Source of the DNA: Capitulum mitella
Taxonomy: Eukaryota > Arthropoda > Thecostraca > Pollicipedomorpha > Pollicipedidae
Direction: 5' to 3'
Assembly (NCBI GenBank): GCA_030062745.1
Contig: CP099850.1
Location: forward strand, 4,588,001-4,652,000
Length of the DNA stretch: 64,000 bases
Positions 1 to 11,500 of this stretch are shown piece by piece (position 1 is the stretch's first letter; each line of letters opens with the position of its first letter). The notes under the pieces are model-generated. The model saw only the letters and a list, made by a program, of their open reading frames with translations, was not told the origin of the DNA and searched no databases. A program made the position numbers and the translations under genes.

Positions 1-1440
1 CGCGCCAGATTGACATCCAAATCACCGGCGCCCAGGTCGATGGAGAAAGCGATCAACAAGAGCGCCGCATCGACCCGCTGCGCAGACGCGCCGCCGCAGC
101 CGCGCGCCGCCGCCGCCGCCGGCGCGGCCGCGTGTGCACGGCCGCGTGCACGCCGCGTGCGCACACGGCGGCAGGGCAGCCGGCGGACGATGACGTGACG
201 CCGACGGCGGCAGACGCTACCGGCGAGCCTGCGGCTCCCGGACGGCCAGCCGCGTCACGTGACACCCGTGACGCTTGTGACGCGGCGCGGACGAGACCGG
301 AAGACCGGCCGCCGGCCGGTCAGAATCGCGCCGCCCGTCTGCCGGCCGCCCGCGCTGGCTTCCAGCGCGCTGATGCCGCATCCACCGAGGACATCTTCCT
401 CTCGAATTTGGCAGCACGCCAAAGGACAGCTTGCCAGCGGGTTGTTCGCGGACCGATTGCCTCTGCAGACCCGTCCGCCGGATGCCTCCGCGGCGTTCGT
501 GCCCACCTGGTAACCGCCATACCCGCCGGCCGGAACGGCAGCCGGATTCGGATCCTTCCGGGTCTGGCCGGCCGGGCCGTGACGTCACGGCGGCGGGCGG
601 CCGTCAGCTGTTGTGAGCGGCCGGGCCGGCGCGTACAACTGTACCGTCGCCGGCGGCGGCCGCGGGCGCTGCCACTGAACAACGGCACTGCGCCACGCGC
701 CGGCGCGCACCGTGAGAGCGCGCCGATCGGGCGGTGGGCGCCGGCCGTGCCGCGCCGGGCCACCGGCCCCACGGCGTTCGTCACGCCACCGCGATGTGGG
801 TTTAGAGTGTGAATGAACAGAGGCGCGCCCAGGGGCACCTGTTCGGGGCAGAGACAACACGGGCGATTTTGCGTCGAGAACGTGCGAGCATGCCAAACGA
901 TCCCCGGTGCGAACTTCGCAAGAATAACGGTACGATACGACAGGTGACTCCTTCACGCCTCCCTCCGTCCAGCGCCTGGACGCGCCGCTGCGTGCTGCAC
1001 CACTGCAAGCACGGCGCAGGCCGCCACCGCGCACTCGCTGAACTTGCACGCGCTGTGCGTGGCCCGGCTCCGCCGGCGCGCGGCCCCTGTCGGACAGAGC
1101 AGACCGTCCGTCCGTCGTGACGGTCGAACAATGCCGACACGGAGCCGATCGAACGCGGCGCACCGCTCCCGGCCGGCGCCCCGGCCGCCGCCGGCCCGTC
1201 CGAGAGTCGGCGAACCACGCACGGAGCACGGGCCGACCGGCTCCTGAGGCAGCCATCCGGCGCTGGAGAGGCGGTCCAGCACGCCCATGAAGCCCCGGGG
1301 CGATTCCAGTCGGCCAGACCAGCGGTCAAGCAGCGCGTGGAGGCTGCCCGGCCGGGGCAGCCATCCAGGGCGGCCGGGCAGCCTCCACGGTCGCCGGCGT
1401 CTCCAGTTCGGCCGTGTCAACAGAAAATTATCGGCAGCCG
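1..1440. promoter_or_regulatory. CpG-rich island, left edge
   Basis: This stretch is very GC-rich and full of CpG, with many CCGG/GGCCGG words and a short GCC run near 105-121. Overlapping open frames exist on both strands (for example 132-812 plus and 585-1256 minus). They are arginine, alanine and proline rich, which is what stop-poor GC DNA gives by chance, so I do not call them genes. In animals such islands usually mark promoters or first exons of widely expressed genes; that role is an inference here. No TATA box or recognised exon was found. Confidence 0.4.
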
Positions 1441-1899
1441 CGGGCTATAGTGGGCCGCCCTGCTGACTGGCGGAGCTCAGCCGATCAGCATCCTCGTCGG
1501 CAGAAAGGCCGAGGAGAGAGCGCCGACACAGTCAGCATAAATCCAGCTCGTGCTACAAAGCGGGAATAAATATGACAAAGGAGAGAAGGAGAGAGAAAGC
1601 TCGAAATAATCCACCGATCTACGTTCACAATAACACTCACGGTCTACTAGGCGGCTTTCACTCGGTCACAAGCGGAGTATTCGGACTCCGTACAAGGAGA
1701 CGATTAAAAATATCGTCATTAGCATGCAAATTAGTTGAGCAAGATGGCCGGCGACATTAACTTCGGAAGCGCGATGAGTCAAGACAGTTGTCAGGCAGTT
1801 GCCCAACGTCACGTTCGCTTTCGACGACAAGAGCATGTATGCGTCGTTTTCCACGCCTGCAACAGAGCCCGACAGCCGCTCAAAAGGCTGCACCCTCCG
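1441..1899. other. Mixed-composition stretch, nothing recognised
   Basis: Composition drops toward average between two CpG-rich blocks. I see no gene, repeat or RNA signature in it. Confidence 0.5.
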
Positions 1900-2720
1900 G
1901 TTGGGTCCCCTCCCCGCTTCTTGCCGCGGGAGTGACGAAAGCGGAAGACGGGCACGCGCGGTTGAGCCGCAATGCGGGAAAGCGCCGAAACAGAACGAGG
2001 TACGGTTCAGTTCAGCTCACGGCGCAGCATCTGACGGCTGCCGCCTCCGTCCAGGCGCGCTCCGGCGCCGCCGGCAGCCAGCGAACGCTGCCGTATTCCC
2101 CCCACAGCGAGCCCGGCAGAGATCCAAATCCCTTTTAACGGAGATAACCGGGACGCTGGCTTTAAACGGCCGCACTGTTTCCACCGCTCCAGCCCCGTGC
2201 GCGAGCTTTCCATCGACAGCGCCGTCCGTCTCGCCGGTACCGCCGAGCTCGGCATCTCGGGCCGGGCGGCGGGCGCAGCGGCGCGGAGACCCCGTGCACG
2301 CCTCCACCGTGACCGCGGCTCAATCGGACGCCCGGCAGCGCGACGCGCGCGTAACGGTGCCGCGTCGACGCGGCCGGCTCTGCTTACACGACGGCCGGCC
2401 GCGCGACACCGGCCGACTCCGATTTCGGCGCGTAAGCGGCCCGGCCCAACAAAGGGACGGCTGCATCCCGGCGTCGGCCGGCCGCCCGCCGCCTCCCGGT
2501 GCTGGCTACGCGGAAGTTTGGCAGTCGACAAGCCGGCGCTGGCGGAGCGCTGACGGCTGACGAAGATGGCCGCCGTCCGGCCGGCCGGCACGGCTGGAAG
2601 AACGCACGCGGCACGCACCGCCGCCGGGTCCCGGCCGGGCACGAGGCAGCGCCCCCCCCCCCGCCCCCCTCCGCTCCCGGTGGGTGGGGGAACCGTGTCA
2701 GCCGCTCTAAAACGATCGGC
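1900..2720. promoter_or_regulatory. CpG-rich island
   Basis: A second GC-rich block with dense CpG. A C-homopolymer interrupted by G lies around 2651-2668. Open frames on both strands (1799-2560 plus, 2007-2726 minus) overlap each other and have biased Arg/Ala/Pro composition, so they are treated as compositional. A promoter-associated island is possible but not shown by the sequence. Confidence 0.35.
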
Positions 2721-3689
2721 GGGCATTACGTGCGGCCGCGCTGCGAGGGGATGCCCGTCTCTTTGTTTTCAGACCAAACAGATCTGATCCCGGGCCACAT
2801 TGCTGCATGAAGCCCCGGCACTTCGGGACTACCGGACCCACATAACGACGCTCCATTCGTGCCGGCCAGGCATGTTTGTCGTCCGAGATAGAGCTCCCAT
2901 ATCCCGGCATCTGAAAGACATTGCTGGCGCGCTGGCGCTCCGACGCGCCGAACGACGCGCCTCCGCCCGGCCCGATATGGGATATGTGCCAGAACGGCGC
3001 CGTGTCCCTGGCGTGCCGAGCAGCGCCACTCGGGTATTAACGTCATCAACTCGGATTCCGGCCGACAAAGAGCCGCTGATCGACCAGCTGATGCGCTGTA
3101 GCAGTTTCCAGTCGGCGCGACTGCAGGATGGTGAAGGGGACTTTTGAACGCCAGGGGTTAAATCACGGACAAACCGGACTGCAAGCAGGACTGGACCGTC
3201 CTTCGCGTCCTGTAATCGTCGCTAGCATCGACCACAGGGAAACATTCCACTGCACACAGAGTCCGTTAGGCGACATGTCGCGACACCGACTGGTAAGGAT
3301 CCTGACACAAAGCCAGCAGAAACGGCTCTTTGGAGTTTTAAACTCGGCGAACTTGCCCGACAGAGTCCGCATAGTGGCAGCGCTCGCGTGTAGTGGCAAA
3401 GGTTTCAGCGGCCGTTCAGCTCCCGGCGCCCGTTGGCAGCTCGGTCAGTGCTGCAGCGCATGCACGGCGGGGTCAAGTGACCACGCTCGCAGCTGATCAA
3501 AGATAGAGCAGAATTTCAAACGGGGCCAGTGCTGGGCAGCGGCTAACCAGCACCAGATGCAAATGAGCACGCAAGGCATGCAACTGATATGAGACAACGC
3601 CGTTCCGGTCCCCAATGAGCCCAATGCAACACTAGAACATTGGCTCCAACTGCTGCGACTCACGAGACAGCCGCGACGATGCGGAAACG
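2721..3689. other. Unannotatable stretch
   Basis: Near-average composition. Short open frames only, none with a recognisable domain. No tandem or inverted repeat seen. Confidence 0.45.
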
Positions 3690-4880
3690 CACCCGGCGAT
3701 AAATTCAGCGTCCGCTCACCGCACACCGGAGCACGGGACGGACCCGGCCGCAGCCTACCTTGTACAGGTAGCCGTCGAAGATCCGATTGGTGTGGTCGGG
3801 CCCGACGCAGAAGGCCTCCATGACAGTGAGCACTCACAGCCCGTGAGCACTGGGCGCGCGCGCGCGCCGGCCGTCGTTCGCCGGCAGTCGGTCCGGCGGC
3901 GCGTCGACCCCACCGAGCCAGAGCGGCGACTGAGCCCGCGCGGCCGCCGGCCGTACGCGGCGCCGCCGGCGGGGCGGCACGCCGGCGCGAACAGCCGCGC
4001 ACCACAATGAATCTATGAAACGCACGGCGCCGCGGCGCACCGCCGTCCGTGCGCTGCCGCCGGCGGGCGCCCGGCGCCGGTGCGGCGCGCGCGTCGACGC
4101 CGTCGCGAAGGCGCGTCGCCTGCGTCCTCCGGTCGCGCGGGATCTCCAGCTGCACCCGTCGGCCGCCGCGCGGGAGCACTTGAAGGGTCGGCGGCTACGT
4201 CGCCCGCTCAGGGGCGACGAACTGTCGTCCGCCGGGGATGGCGGCCGAGACAGGGGGTGCACGCGGCCCGACTCCCAGTCCTCAGCGTTGACGGCGCTCA
4301 GCCGCGGCCCTCTGAGCGATCGCGCAGCCGGCAGCCCGCGACCGCCGCCGCCGGCTCCGAACAGTTCGGCACCGGCCGGCCAGCCAAAGGGCGCGGCCCA
4401 GTCGTAAGGGCGTCGGATGAGTTCGGGGAACCGCGGAAACGGAGAAGTAATTGGCCGGCATAATTGAACCTGCTGAGCTGGGCAAAGCCGGCCGAAAGGG
4501 GTAATCTCACGAGCACTCGTCGAGTTCTGCTCCCAGTCTGGCAAAACTCGAGCTCGTTTCCGATCGGACGAGGCGGCGCGTGTCGAAAACCGCAGCCGAG
4601 GCGGCGCCGGGTCGCCGCGGAGCCGCCGGAGCGCGCCACGAACGCCGCGCGGCGTTCTGCGCCGCACGCTCACGGCCGAGCCGCCGCGGCCGCCGCGGCA
4701 GCCCGGCAGCCGCGGGCGCAGCTTTGCGCGCCGTTTGTGGCGGGAGTCGGACGTCGAGGCGGAGCACCTGCGGGTGTTTAGGTCGGCTGGTGACGCACCT
4801 GTCGCCTGAGCCGCCGCCGACCGCAGACCGCACAGCGGCCGGCCGGCGCTGGCGTCGCCACCTCCAACATCCGACCCACT
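3690..4880. promoter_or_regulatory. CpG-rich island
   Basis: A third GC-rich block with very dense CpG, including a (CG)n-like run near 3856-3868. The long minus-strand frame 3834-4673 is rich in Arg, Ala and Pro, and opposite-strand frames overlap it, so coding is not supported. With the two blocks to its left it forms about 5 kb of island-like DNA, which could be the 5' region of a gene outside the window. Confidence 0.4.
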
Positions 4881-7295
4881 AATGAGCTCCCGGACGGATT
4901 AAGTTCGCCGGCAAGTGACTCCATTAAAGCCCGGGGAACTTGTGACCCACGGATTTGACGGTGATGATCGCCGAGATTAAGTGGACGGAAACAGGAGAAC
5001 AGACAAACTAACGCTATGGGTCTTCACGCGATTAGCGTAATTATCTCTCGAAAAACTGTCGCTGGAAAATACTCGGACACAGCATGCGGTCCCACGATAT
5101 CTGACGGTGTACAACACGTTTCAGCTATGCAGCGTGCAGCTGTATTACATAACGAGTGTGAACAGGTGCGGTTTACACAGCACTTTATAGAGAAACCATG
5201 AGGGTTGGCCAGATTCAGACCCGTGGTGCTCAACACGTCCGGGGGGGGGGGGCTGCTCCTTTTATGGATTTCCCTTCGTAATTCGTGCCGTGCGTAAAGA
5301 CGTGGTACAAAGTGATACTTTTTACAACGAATGACATTTCCTGTACCTTTCAGACCATCAGACGTGAGAGGCCATCCAACCTGGCCTAAATGAAGAACAC
5401 TGAGTCACTTGGGAGGCACTACACACTGTTGGACATGCATGCAAAGCATAAAAATCGAAACCCTGGACGCCAGTTCCCAACATAACTGTTCAGCGATAAG
5501 ACTGAACGTCGAGAGCTAAATTATCAGTTTTTTATCAGTGACACGGTGCTCTGAGGATCAGACCACTCGGACCATATTTCAACGAGCTGGCACGCCTGCT
5601 CTCGCTGTAACTAACTCGTAACTGGGTTTCGCCCGACAGCGCCGGGCGAGACGCCGCCGATCCGAAAATGCCAGACGCTCTGATTCCGTTTCTCTCCATA
5701 ACCGGAAGGGAAGTTATTTTGCTTCCTTCTTGCCTTGCAATTTTTGTTTTTCTTTTTACTGTGATATTTCTGATGTTCTATTTCGTCTTATGTTGTTTGG
5801 GAATCATGCAAAGTTGATGCCTTCTAGGTCTCTTCAGAATTTCCGGTGGTGCAGTAGTTTTTCACAATTTTTCAAGCCGGGTCGATGAGAATGTTTTGTG
5901 CAGCTGAAAACAGAGCATGGACGAATAGGACGTATGGAAAAAACGCAGAAAATCACTTCCGACGAGCCTAATTATCGAGTTTGGGGACATAAAGCATATT
6001 GCAGACTGTCCCCTACGTCCCAGATTACAAGCTACAATTCTGCTACCTCAGTTCGAAACACGCATTATGGTTAAACATTGCCTTTACCAGACTAAGGGCC
6101 ACTTTCCTCTGTGAAACGTATATTACGATGACGGGATACGGTCACATAATTTAGGAAGGCGCATCTAACCAAAAAAACGCTCAGTAACGTCTTCTAAATA
6201 TGACTGGTAAATAATTCATTCAGGCAAAAGTATCGATATGATGCGATAAAGATGACAGTCCTCAAACCTAATGGGAATGTTGAAGTGAGGCAATGGACAG
6301 TTCAACTGTCTTAACTCACTCACAAATATTTACAAAGATGCATCAGAAGGCAACCCCGGTAATGCAATAACAGGGCCACTCACAAGATCTACAAGCATGC
6401 ATCAGAAGACAATTCCAGTAATGCGGATGGCGTTGCAACAAAATAATCCAGGAAACTACAGTGGACCACGACCACAGACGTATCGGAACCTAAAGGCCAG
6501 GCGGTTCTAGCTCCGACGTCTGGTCCTACATATTTCTTCTGTCCGACTTTTTCCTCCCAACATTAGCAGCGACAGAAGGGAAATTCAAAGCTTTGCCTGA
6601 CATGGCAGCAATGGGACAGTCCGTTTTCCATCGATTCAAAAGAAATGGGAAAACCTTGACAGACAACCAAAAACTTGACATCTTGCACGTTCTACTTTAA
6701 CTAAACGCTCGACAAGCCAGCCGAAGGCCGGCTGTGGCCGGTGAAGCGCGCCGAGACTGTGAAGCACTCCCTGGGTCAGTGTGATCGCCTATTCAGCAAG
6801 AAATTCACTGCAGCGCAAGGCAGGAGCCCACAAGACATCTGAAAGCAATCGCGAAACACATCAGGGCGGCTCCGAGGCTCACTGGCAGTCCGCGAGGTCA
6901 CCTAACCGTTCAATTTGTCCGGCCGCTGCTCGGCAACACATTAAACTGTCCATTTCTTCATCGCGATTATGACGACGTAACAGCGCAGACCGTGGTAAAC
7001 AGAAGCCATTGGCAAGCTTGGTGATTCAAGCTGTTTTCGAATTCGGGTTGCTTTTACCATAAAAACACTGTTAATCACGTATCTCAACAGGAGTGCCGAT
7101 TTCTATTCTTTTCCGGGGCCATGCCCCCCCCCCCTATGGATCTCGGCTCCTCCAAACCGATTTGCCTCCCCCCTCGATGTTTTGTGCCAGCTTTAGCAAA
7201 GGAAATGCGCAATAATTACGAAAATAATGGACGCAACAGAGTACAGATAATACACCATGCATACATACATACGCCACACAATACAGGTCAATAAA
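4881..7295. other. Mostly unique DNA, no gene seen
   Basis: Composition falls to average or AT-rich straight after the island. It contains a G12-type homopolymer near 5240-5251, a C-run near 7124-7133 and a two-copy 60 bp duplication listed separately. No open frame above about 70 codons and no protein family recognised. Confidence 0.45.
6318..6436. repeat. Two-copy 60 bp tandem duplication
   Basis: ACTCACAAATATTTACAAAG at 6318 and ACTCACAAGATCTACAAGC at 6378 begin two copies. Both continue with GCATCAGAAG and then a CAGTAATGC- or CGGTAATGC-type ending. The period is 60 bp and the copies differ at roughly a quarter of positions, so this is an old local duplication. Confidence 0.7.
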
Positions 7296-7435
7296 CCCAT
7301 GCCTTCTGCAAATGCGCATTGACCTGCGCCTGCTCGTAACGTTTGAGCGTGACTGCCCTATTTACGCGCTCGTCTTTATAGGACATGACTGAATATGACT
7401 TAGGGCAAGGCTATGGGGAATTGCTCTGAACTTTT

Positions 7436-7523
7436 TTAAGCGAGCGTTGGTTGGTTGGTTGGTTATTGGGGCTTAGGGGCGCACCGACTGCAGGGTCATT
7501 CGGCGCCCGTTAAGCGAGCGTTG
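7436..7523 (+). mobile_element. 60 bp SINE-like insertion with 14 bp target duplication
   Basis: The word TTAAGCGAGCGTTG occurs exactly at 7436-7449 and again at 7510-7523, flanking 60 bp at 7450-7509. The insert begins with GTTGG repeats and ends with GCGCACCGACTGCAGGGTCA followed by TTCGGCGCCCG. A perfect 14 bp direct repeat is the size expected for target-primed retroposition. The insert resembles, from memory, arthropod-type SINE segments with GTCGCACCGACACAG-like cores, but that match was not tested. It breaks the left arm of the foldback element, so it is younger than the arm duplication. Confidence 0.6.
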
Positions 7524-7567
7524 AGACATACTGTACACTTCGAGATCATATATCTCGATACACACAC

Positions 7568-7570
<3 letters not shown>

Positions 7571-7610
<40 letters not shown>
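7571..7610. repeat. (TA)20 microsatellite
   Basis: Twenty uninterrupted TA units in the loop of the foldback element. Tracts of exactly the same length occur at 32465-32504 and 34503-34542. Confidence 0.95.
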
Positions 7611-7613
<3 letters not shown>

Positions 7614-7766
7614 TATTTCGTAAATGATAACAAAATGTAAAAATGCAAATCGGCGTCAGTCAAAACAGAGTCGGCTAAATCCGTTAAGAAGTTCACATCT
7701 GGGGAGAGGTTAGGTTGTCGGGCATTCAGGTTGGCCTCCCAGTCATTCTACAAAATGGTATCCCTG
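7611..7766 (-). mobile_element. Half copy of a CAG-ended MITE (family C)
   Basis: GGCTAAATCCGTTAAGAAG, GGGGAGAGGTTAGGTTGTCG and CCTCCCAGTCATT line up with 34630-34700 (GGCTAAATCCGTTGGGAAA, GGGGGGAGGCTAGGTTGTCC, CCTCCCCCTCTCATT). The copy ends in ACAAAATGGTATCCCTG, whose reverse complement begins CAGGGATACC, like the family's CAGGGGTGTC terminus. Only the half beyond the TA tract is present. Confidence 0.6.
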
Positions 7767-8030
7767 CAATCAGGATAGTCAGTGCTTTAAGCCTAGACTT
7801 TCAATCCATGATTTGAAATCCTGAAATCGAAATCCTGGTAATCTCTGAATGTACATTATGTTTCAAATCCCACTCAAAAAAGTGCAAAGTAATTCCCCAT
7901 GGTCTTACCTTATGTCATATTCAGCCATGTCCTATTTACACGAGCGCTTAAATGGGACTTATCACCTTCACACGCCACGAACAGGCGCAGGTCAATGCAC
8001 GCTTGCAGAACGCATGCGTTCATTGGCTTG

Positions 8031-10432
8031 AATTGAGAGATATCGGCGGATGAAAGCAGAATATAGTTTCTGACTAACCACATTTTTGAAGGTTCTTGAT
8101 ACTTTTTAGACAAAATTGCGCGCTGAAAACGCAATAAGGACAAATTTCGGACCAGTTAAATTCATTTACGAAAATTCGACCTGGGTGAAGGTCCTCATTA
8201 ACGTGAGAGATAACGAACGACATTGGTATCACGACGAACGACGAGAACAATCGAAACAGGGGTAGTGATCAGACTCAGTACGAACGTCCTAAATATAACA
8301 ACATGTTTTTGCTAAAAAAAAATCAGATTCTAAACGGAACAGGACTCGCGATGCACACTTTTAGGCCTAGATGAGCCACAAAACAATGCGCTTCAATGAT
8401 TCTTGCGCGGCTGTTCAAACTACAGGAAACGGATGCACCAGCTGTGAAGGCCACCCTCCGCTCACTTCCCGCACAGCCAGAACACCGTATAGATCGACGA
8501 CAAATGATAGCACAGAAACACGAAAACGTTCTATGCCGGATCACCGCAGCAGCATAAAGCCATTTCACACCGGATATGACGTCCCATGCCAGGATGCGAT
8601 GACGAAATCAACACCAGCTGGATTTGCGTCGACTGTGGGGCTTAACCACCACTGGCCCGACGCAGCGGCATCATTGGTCTTCTTGTCATGACAGGACAGC
8701 GACCGAGTGAGGAAGGATCCTGAGGTTTCCTTGCTCGCGGAGTAGAAACGATCGCACTAACGCGCATCGCACCCTGGGCCAAATGAACCAGCGTTACACG
8801 CGGATCTGGTGGCTAGGAGGGATCGAGTGGTTATCAGGCAGAACAATGAACACAAGGTTAGCGCCATGCTGAGATCGCACTAGCACAAGGACATCTCCGC
8901 CCGGCCTCAGCTCCGATAATGATATCGGCTGGCGCTATCAGCCCGCCATCTAGGCGCAAAGTTTGGAACTAGCGGCCCAGGCTGTTTGACGTCGAACATC
9001 CTCGTCGGCGCAGCCCGCGTTGCGAGTCCCGCGCGGCCGGCAAGACCCGAATTAATCTGCGTCAGTGCGTCTCCGCCATTCCCTCTCCAACCTGTATTTG
9101 CCCTGACTGTGACGATCTCTGATTGCGACAGTTCGCGGGGGGATCAATGCGAGGGAAATGGCCACCAAACCTCATTTTCAAAAATTGCGATTTGGGCGGT
9201 CTTCTTCACAACGTAAATGATGCCGGATATTTGTGATTGTAGAAGCTCCGCGTGGTCGTATTCCTGGCATGTCTCCCTGACAGGACAAAGAGCAAATGCT
9301 GAGAACAGCTGGGTTTTCCTCGTGCACAAATGAAATAACGTAAAATAAAGTAAAACCATGGCGTCACGACCACAGAGCAGTTTGATTCCGGCAAACGGCG
9401 TTCGCGACTCCAGCAAGCATACCGTGAAATGCATTGGAGGCAGGGACCGTGACTATCAAGAAAGCGAGCCACTCGCCGTGAGTGATGGGAGCCAGAAACG
9501 TTGCCAATGGCAGACCGCGCTCACACTCACACTGGTAGGCGTTGCGCAATGCACCGATTTCTAGCGCCGCGCAGAGAGCGCACCCTGTCGCCGGACGATC
9601 CTCGAGATCAAACGCGCAGGTCAGCGCGGCAGGAGGTATCTGAAAACAAACATAACAGTAGTAGAAACGGTTCAACGTTTGGCACTGACCCAAAACGAAG
9701 AGCCCCCTCTGCATTCCGGTGCAGTCTCAGTGAGGAGCGTCGGTCATAAATGCAACCTTCACAAAAACGCCAAAAGGCAGAATGTGGACTCGGCGTTAGC
9801 CACGAAGTCGCATCTGAGATCTATCGCCAGAACATTGCTGGAATTTTCTCGTAAAGCAGCGCTGCCGAAACCAGCAGGCCATTTGCGGCCACTCTGGCTT
9901 TCCACGAGAAGCAGACTACGTGATCTCCCACTGAACGAGTCGGACTGTTTCTTAATACTCGTGATGAAAGATTGGCTATCAACAAGTTCCTATAGCCTGG
10001 AGGCATCGTTCATCTTCAAAGGCAGTCGTGCAGATCCCTCGGATAAAACTGCTTGGCCATAGGCTTGCTAATCCCGCCTCAAACATCTCTGAATCTTTAA
10101 CAGTCAAACCGCACTCCTTCGCCGCGAAAAACCATTTCATCTGGTGTTAGCCCGGCACGGGGCGCTGGCTCGATCGGTTTCAAACGGTGTCAGCGTCAAT
10201 CAACTGATCTCGAACTGGCTTCCTTAGGAATGAGCGCGAATAGCTCATACTGCGGCCATACCAGCCAGCTTTCACTGGCCACTTGCAAAACACCCCAATG
10301 TCTGCCGACATTATCCATGCATCGCTGCATGCCAGGCAGCAGTCCCAGCCTGTCACAAATGCCCAACGTCGGCTCGGCGACAGGCAGACCGCGACAGCAG
10401 GGGTAACGACAAAGCCTCGAGCCATCCGAAAC
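8031..10432. other. Unique DNA, no gene seen
   Basis: Average composition with scattered open frames up to about 127 codons, none with a family motif I recognise. No tandem array or long inverted repeat was noticed. Confidence 0.4.
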
Positions 10433-10620
10433 CAGGGGCCTGAACACGCCCTTGACGGCTCCCATCTGGCCCGACCCTGCCCACAGGGTCAAAACAGGCC
10501 CCTGAGAGGTTTTGCTATCAGTTCACCGGGTCTGAACAGGCCCCTGACAATGCCACCTGCGCACAGGGTCAGAGCGGGCCCCTGGCAGGCTTTGCCACCT
10601 GTACACAGATTCAGAGCACG
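10433..10620. repeat. Degenerate ~38-42 bp minisatellite
   Basis: CACAGGGTC or CACCGGGTC unit starts occur at 10482, 10524, 10562 and 10604 (spacings 42, 38, 42). Each is followed by an ACAGGCCCCTGA-like segment and then TTTGCCACCTG or a variant. A weaker unit precedes these at about 10436. The varying unit length argues against coding. Confidence 0.75.
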
Positions 10621-11500
10621 TCGCGACGGGTCCATCCTCACGGCCGTGCCGCTGCAGCAGGGTCTGACCCCTGACCGACCCAGTCCCGGCCGTCGGACGC
10701 CTGACCCACTCTCCCCCCCGGGCATGAGCGGGACAGGGGACGCGGTCCGTCAGGAATTCGCTGTTCAGTCGCACGGACGACGGGACGTCCCCCAGACTCG
10801 TTCCAACCGGCGCCGAGGGGCAGCAGAGGCATGGTCAGCCCAGACGGACCGACAGGTCATCTCCGGCAGACGACTGCCCGGCCGAGTCCGCGCCGCTGGC
10901 ACCCGCAGCCGCAGCCGCCGCCGCCGTCCGACGTCCTCAGAGCGTGGCCGGCTTGTTCACGAGACTCGCGACGATTTCGTTAAGGGCGGCCAACCAACCA
11001 TGTCAATCAACCAACGCAGGCGGCGTGCCGTGGGGGCGGCAGCGAGCAGCTTGGTCGGCTCCCACTCGGCGGCGTCGGCTGGCGCTCGCCAGAAAACACC
11101 GCAGGATGCGCAAAGCCTCGCCGCTGGGGGCTCAGCGCCGGTCGAGGGTCAGCGCGGCACGAAAAACCGGCGACGTCCGCGCCGCGGTGCCGGGCGACTC
11201 GCTTTCTCCGGGCCGGGGCTCGCCGGGGTCCGGCGCCGTCCTCCCGTCCGTCGCCGTCGCTCGTCGTCGCGCCAGGTGCCCGGTCCACGCATGCACCGGA
11301 CCAGAGCACACCACTACGGACGGGCCGCCGCGGCCGCTGCAGTCAGCCGACCTTTTCCAATTCTCGGGAAGTAACCGGAAGGTCCTATTTGGTCCGTTCC
11401 GGGGGATGTGTGAACCGGGGAGCCTGCGGCCCCCTATGGGGCAGACGGGCGGTCGGCCTGGTCCGTGCTGGTCGCCGGTCGAAAGTTAAGCGGGTTTCAA
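10621..11500. promoter_or_regulatory. CpG-rich block
   Basis: GC-rich, CpG-dense DNA following the minisatellite. The plus frame 10283-11374 (363 codons) is the longest in the window. It spans both the minisatellite and this block, has biased Arg/Pro/Ser/Gly composition and no recognised domain, and is overlapped by minus-strand frames. I treat it as compositional. A first exon or promoter cannot be excluded. Confidence 0.3.

Larger units (their letters stand above)
7296..8030. mobile_element. Foldback element with ~190 bp inverted arms
   Basis: The left arm (7296-7437 plus 7524-7565) is similar to the reverse complement of the right arm (about 7805-8030). Matching words include TGCGCATTGACCTGCGCCTG against TGCATTGACCTGCGCCTG, GGACATGACTGAATATGAC against GGACATGGCTGAATATGAC, and GGGGAATTGCTCTGAACTTT against GGGGAATTACTTTGCACTTT. 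Identity is about three quarters by eye. The left arm is interrupted by a short retroposed fragment (7436-7523). The loop holds a (TA)20 tract and a repeat shared with the element at 34.3-34.7 kb. This architecture fits a foldback/MITE-type element or two inverted copies of one repeat. The arms contain no transposase. Confidence 0.65.

Noticed and set aside
132-2726. Long overlapping open frames (up to ~250 codons) on both strands in the left GC-rich DNA
   Set aside because: They overlap each other on opposite strands, are dominated by Arg, Ala and Pro, and carry no domain. Stop codons are rare in GC-rich DNA, so such frames are expected by chance.
7571-7640. Short frame with IYIYIYIYI peptide
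   Set aside because: It is only the translation of the (TA)20 tract.
10283-11374. 363-codon plus-strand frame, the longest in the window
   Set aside because: It runs through a degenerate minisatellite and a CpG-rich block, has biased composition, and shows no recognisable motif or codon pattern.
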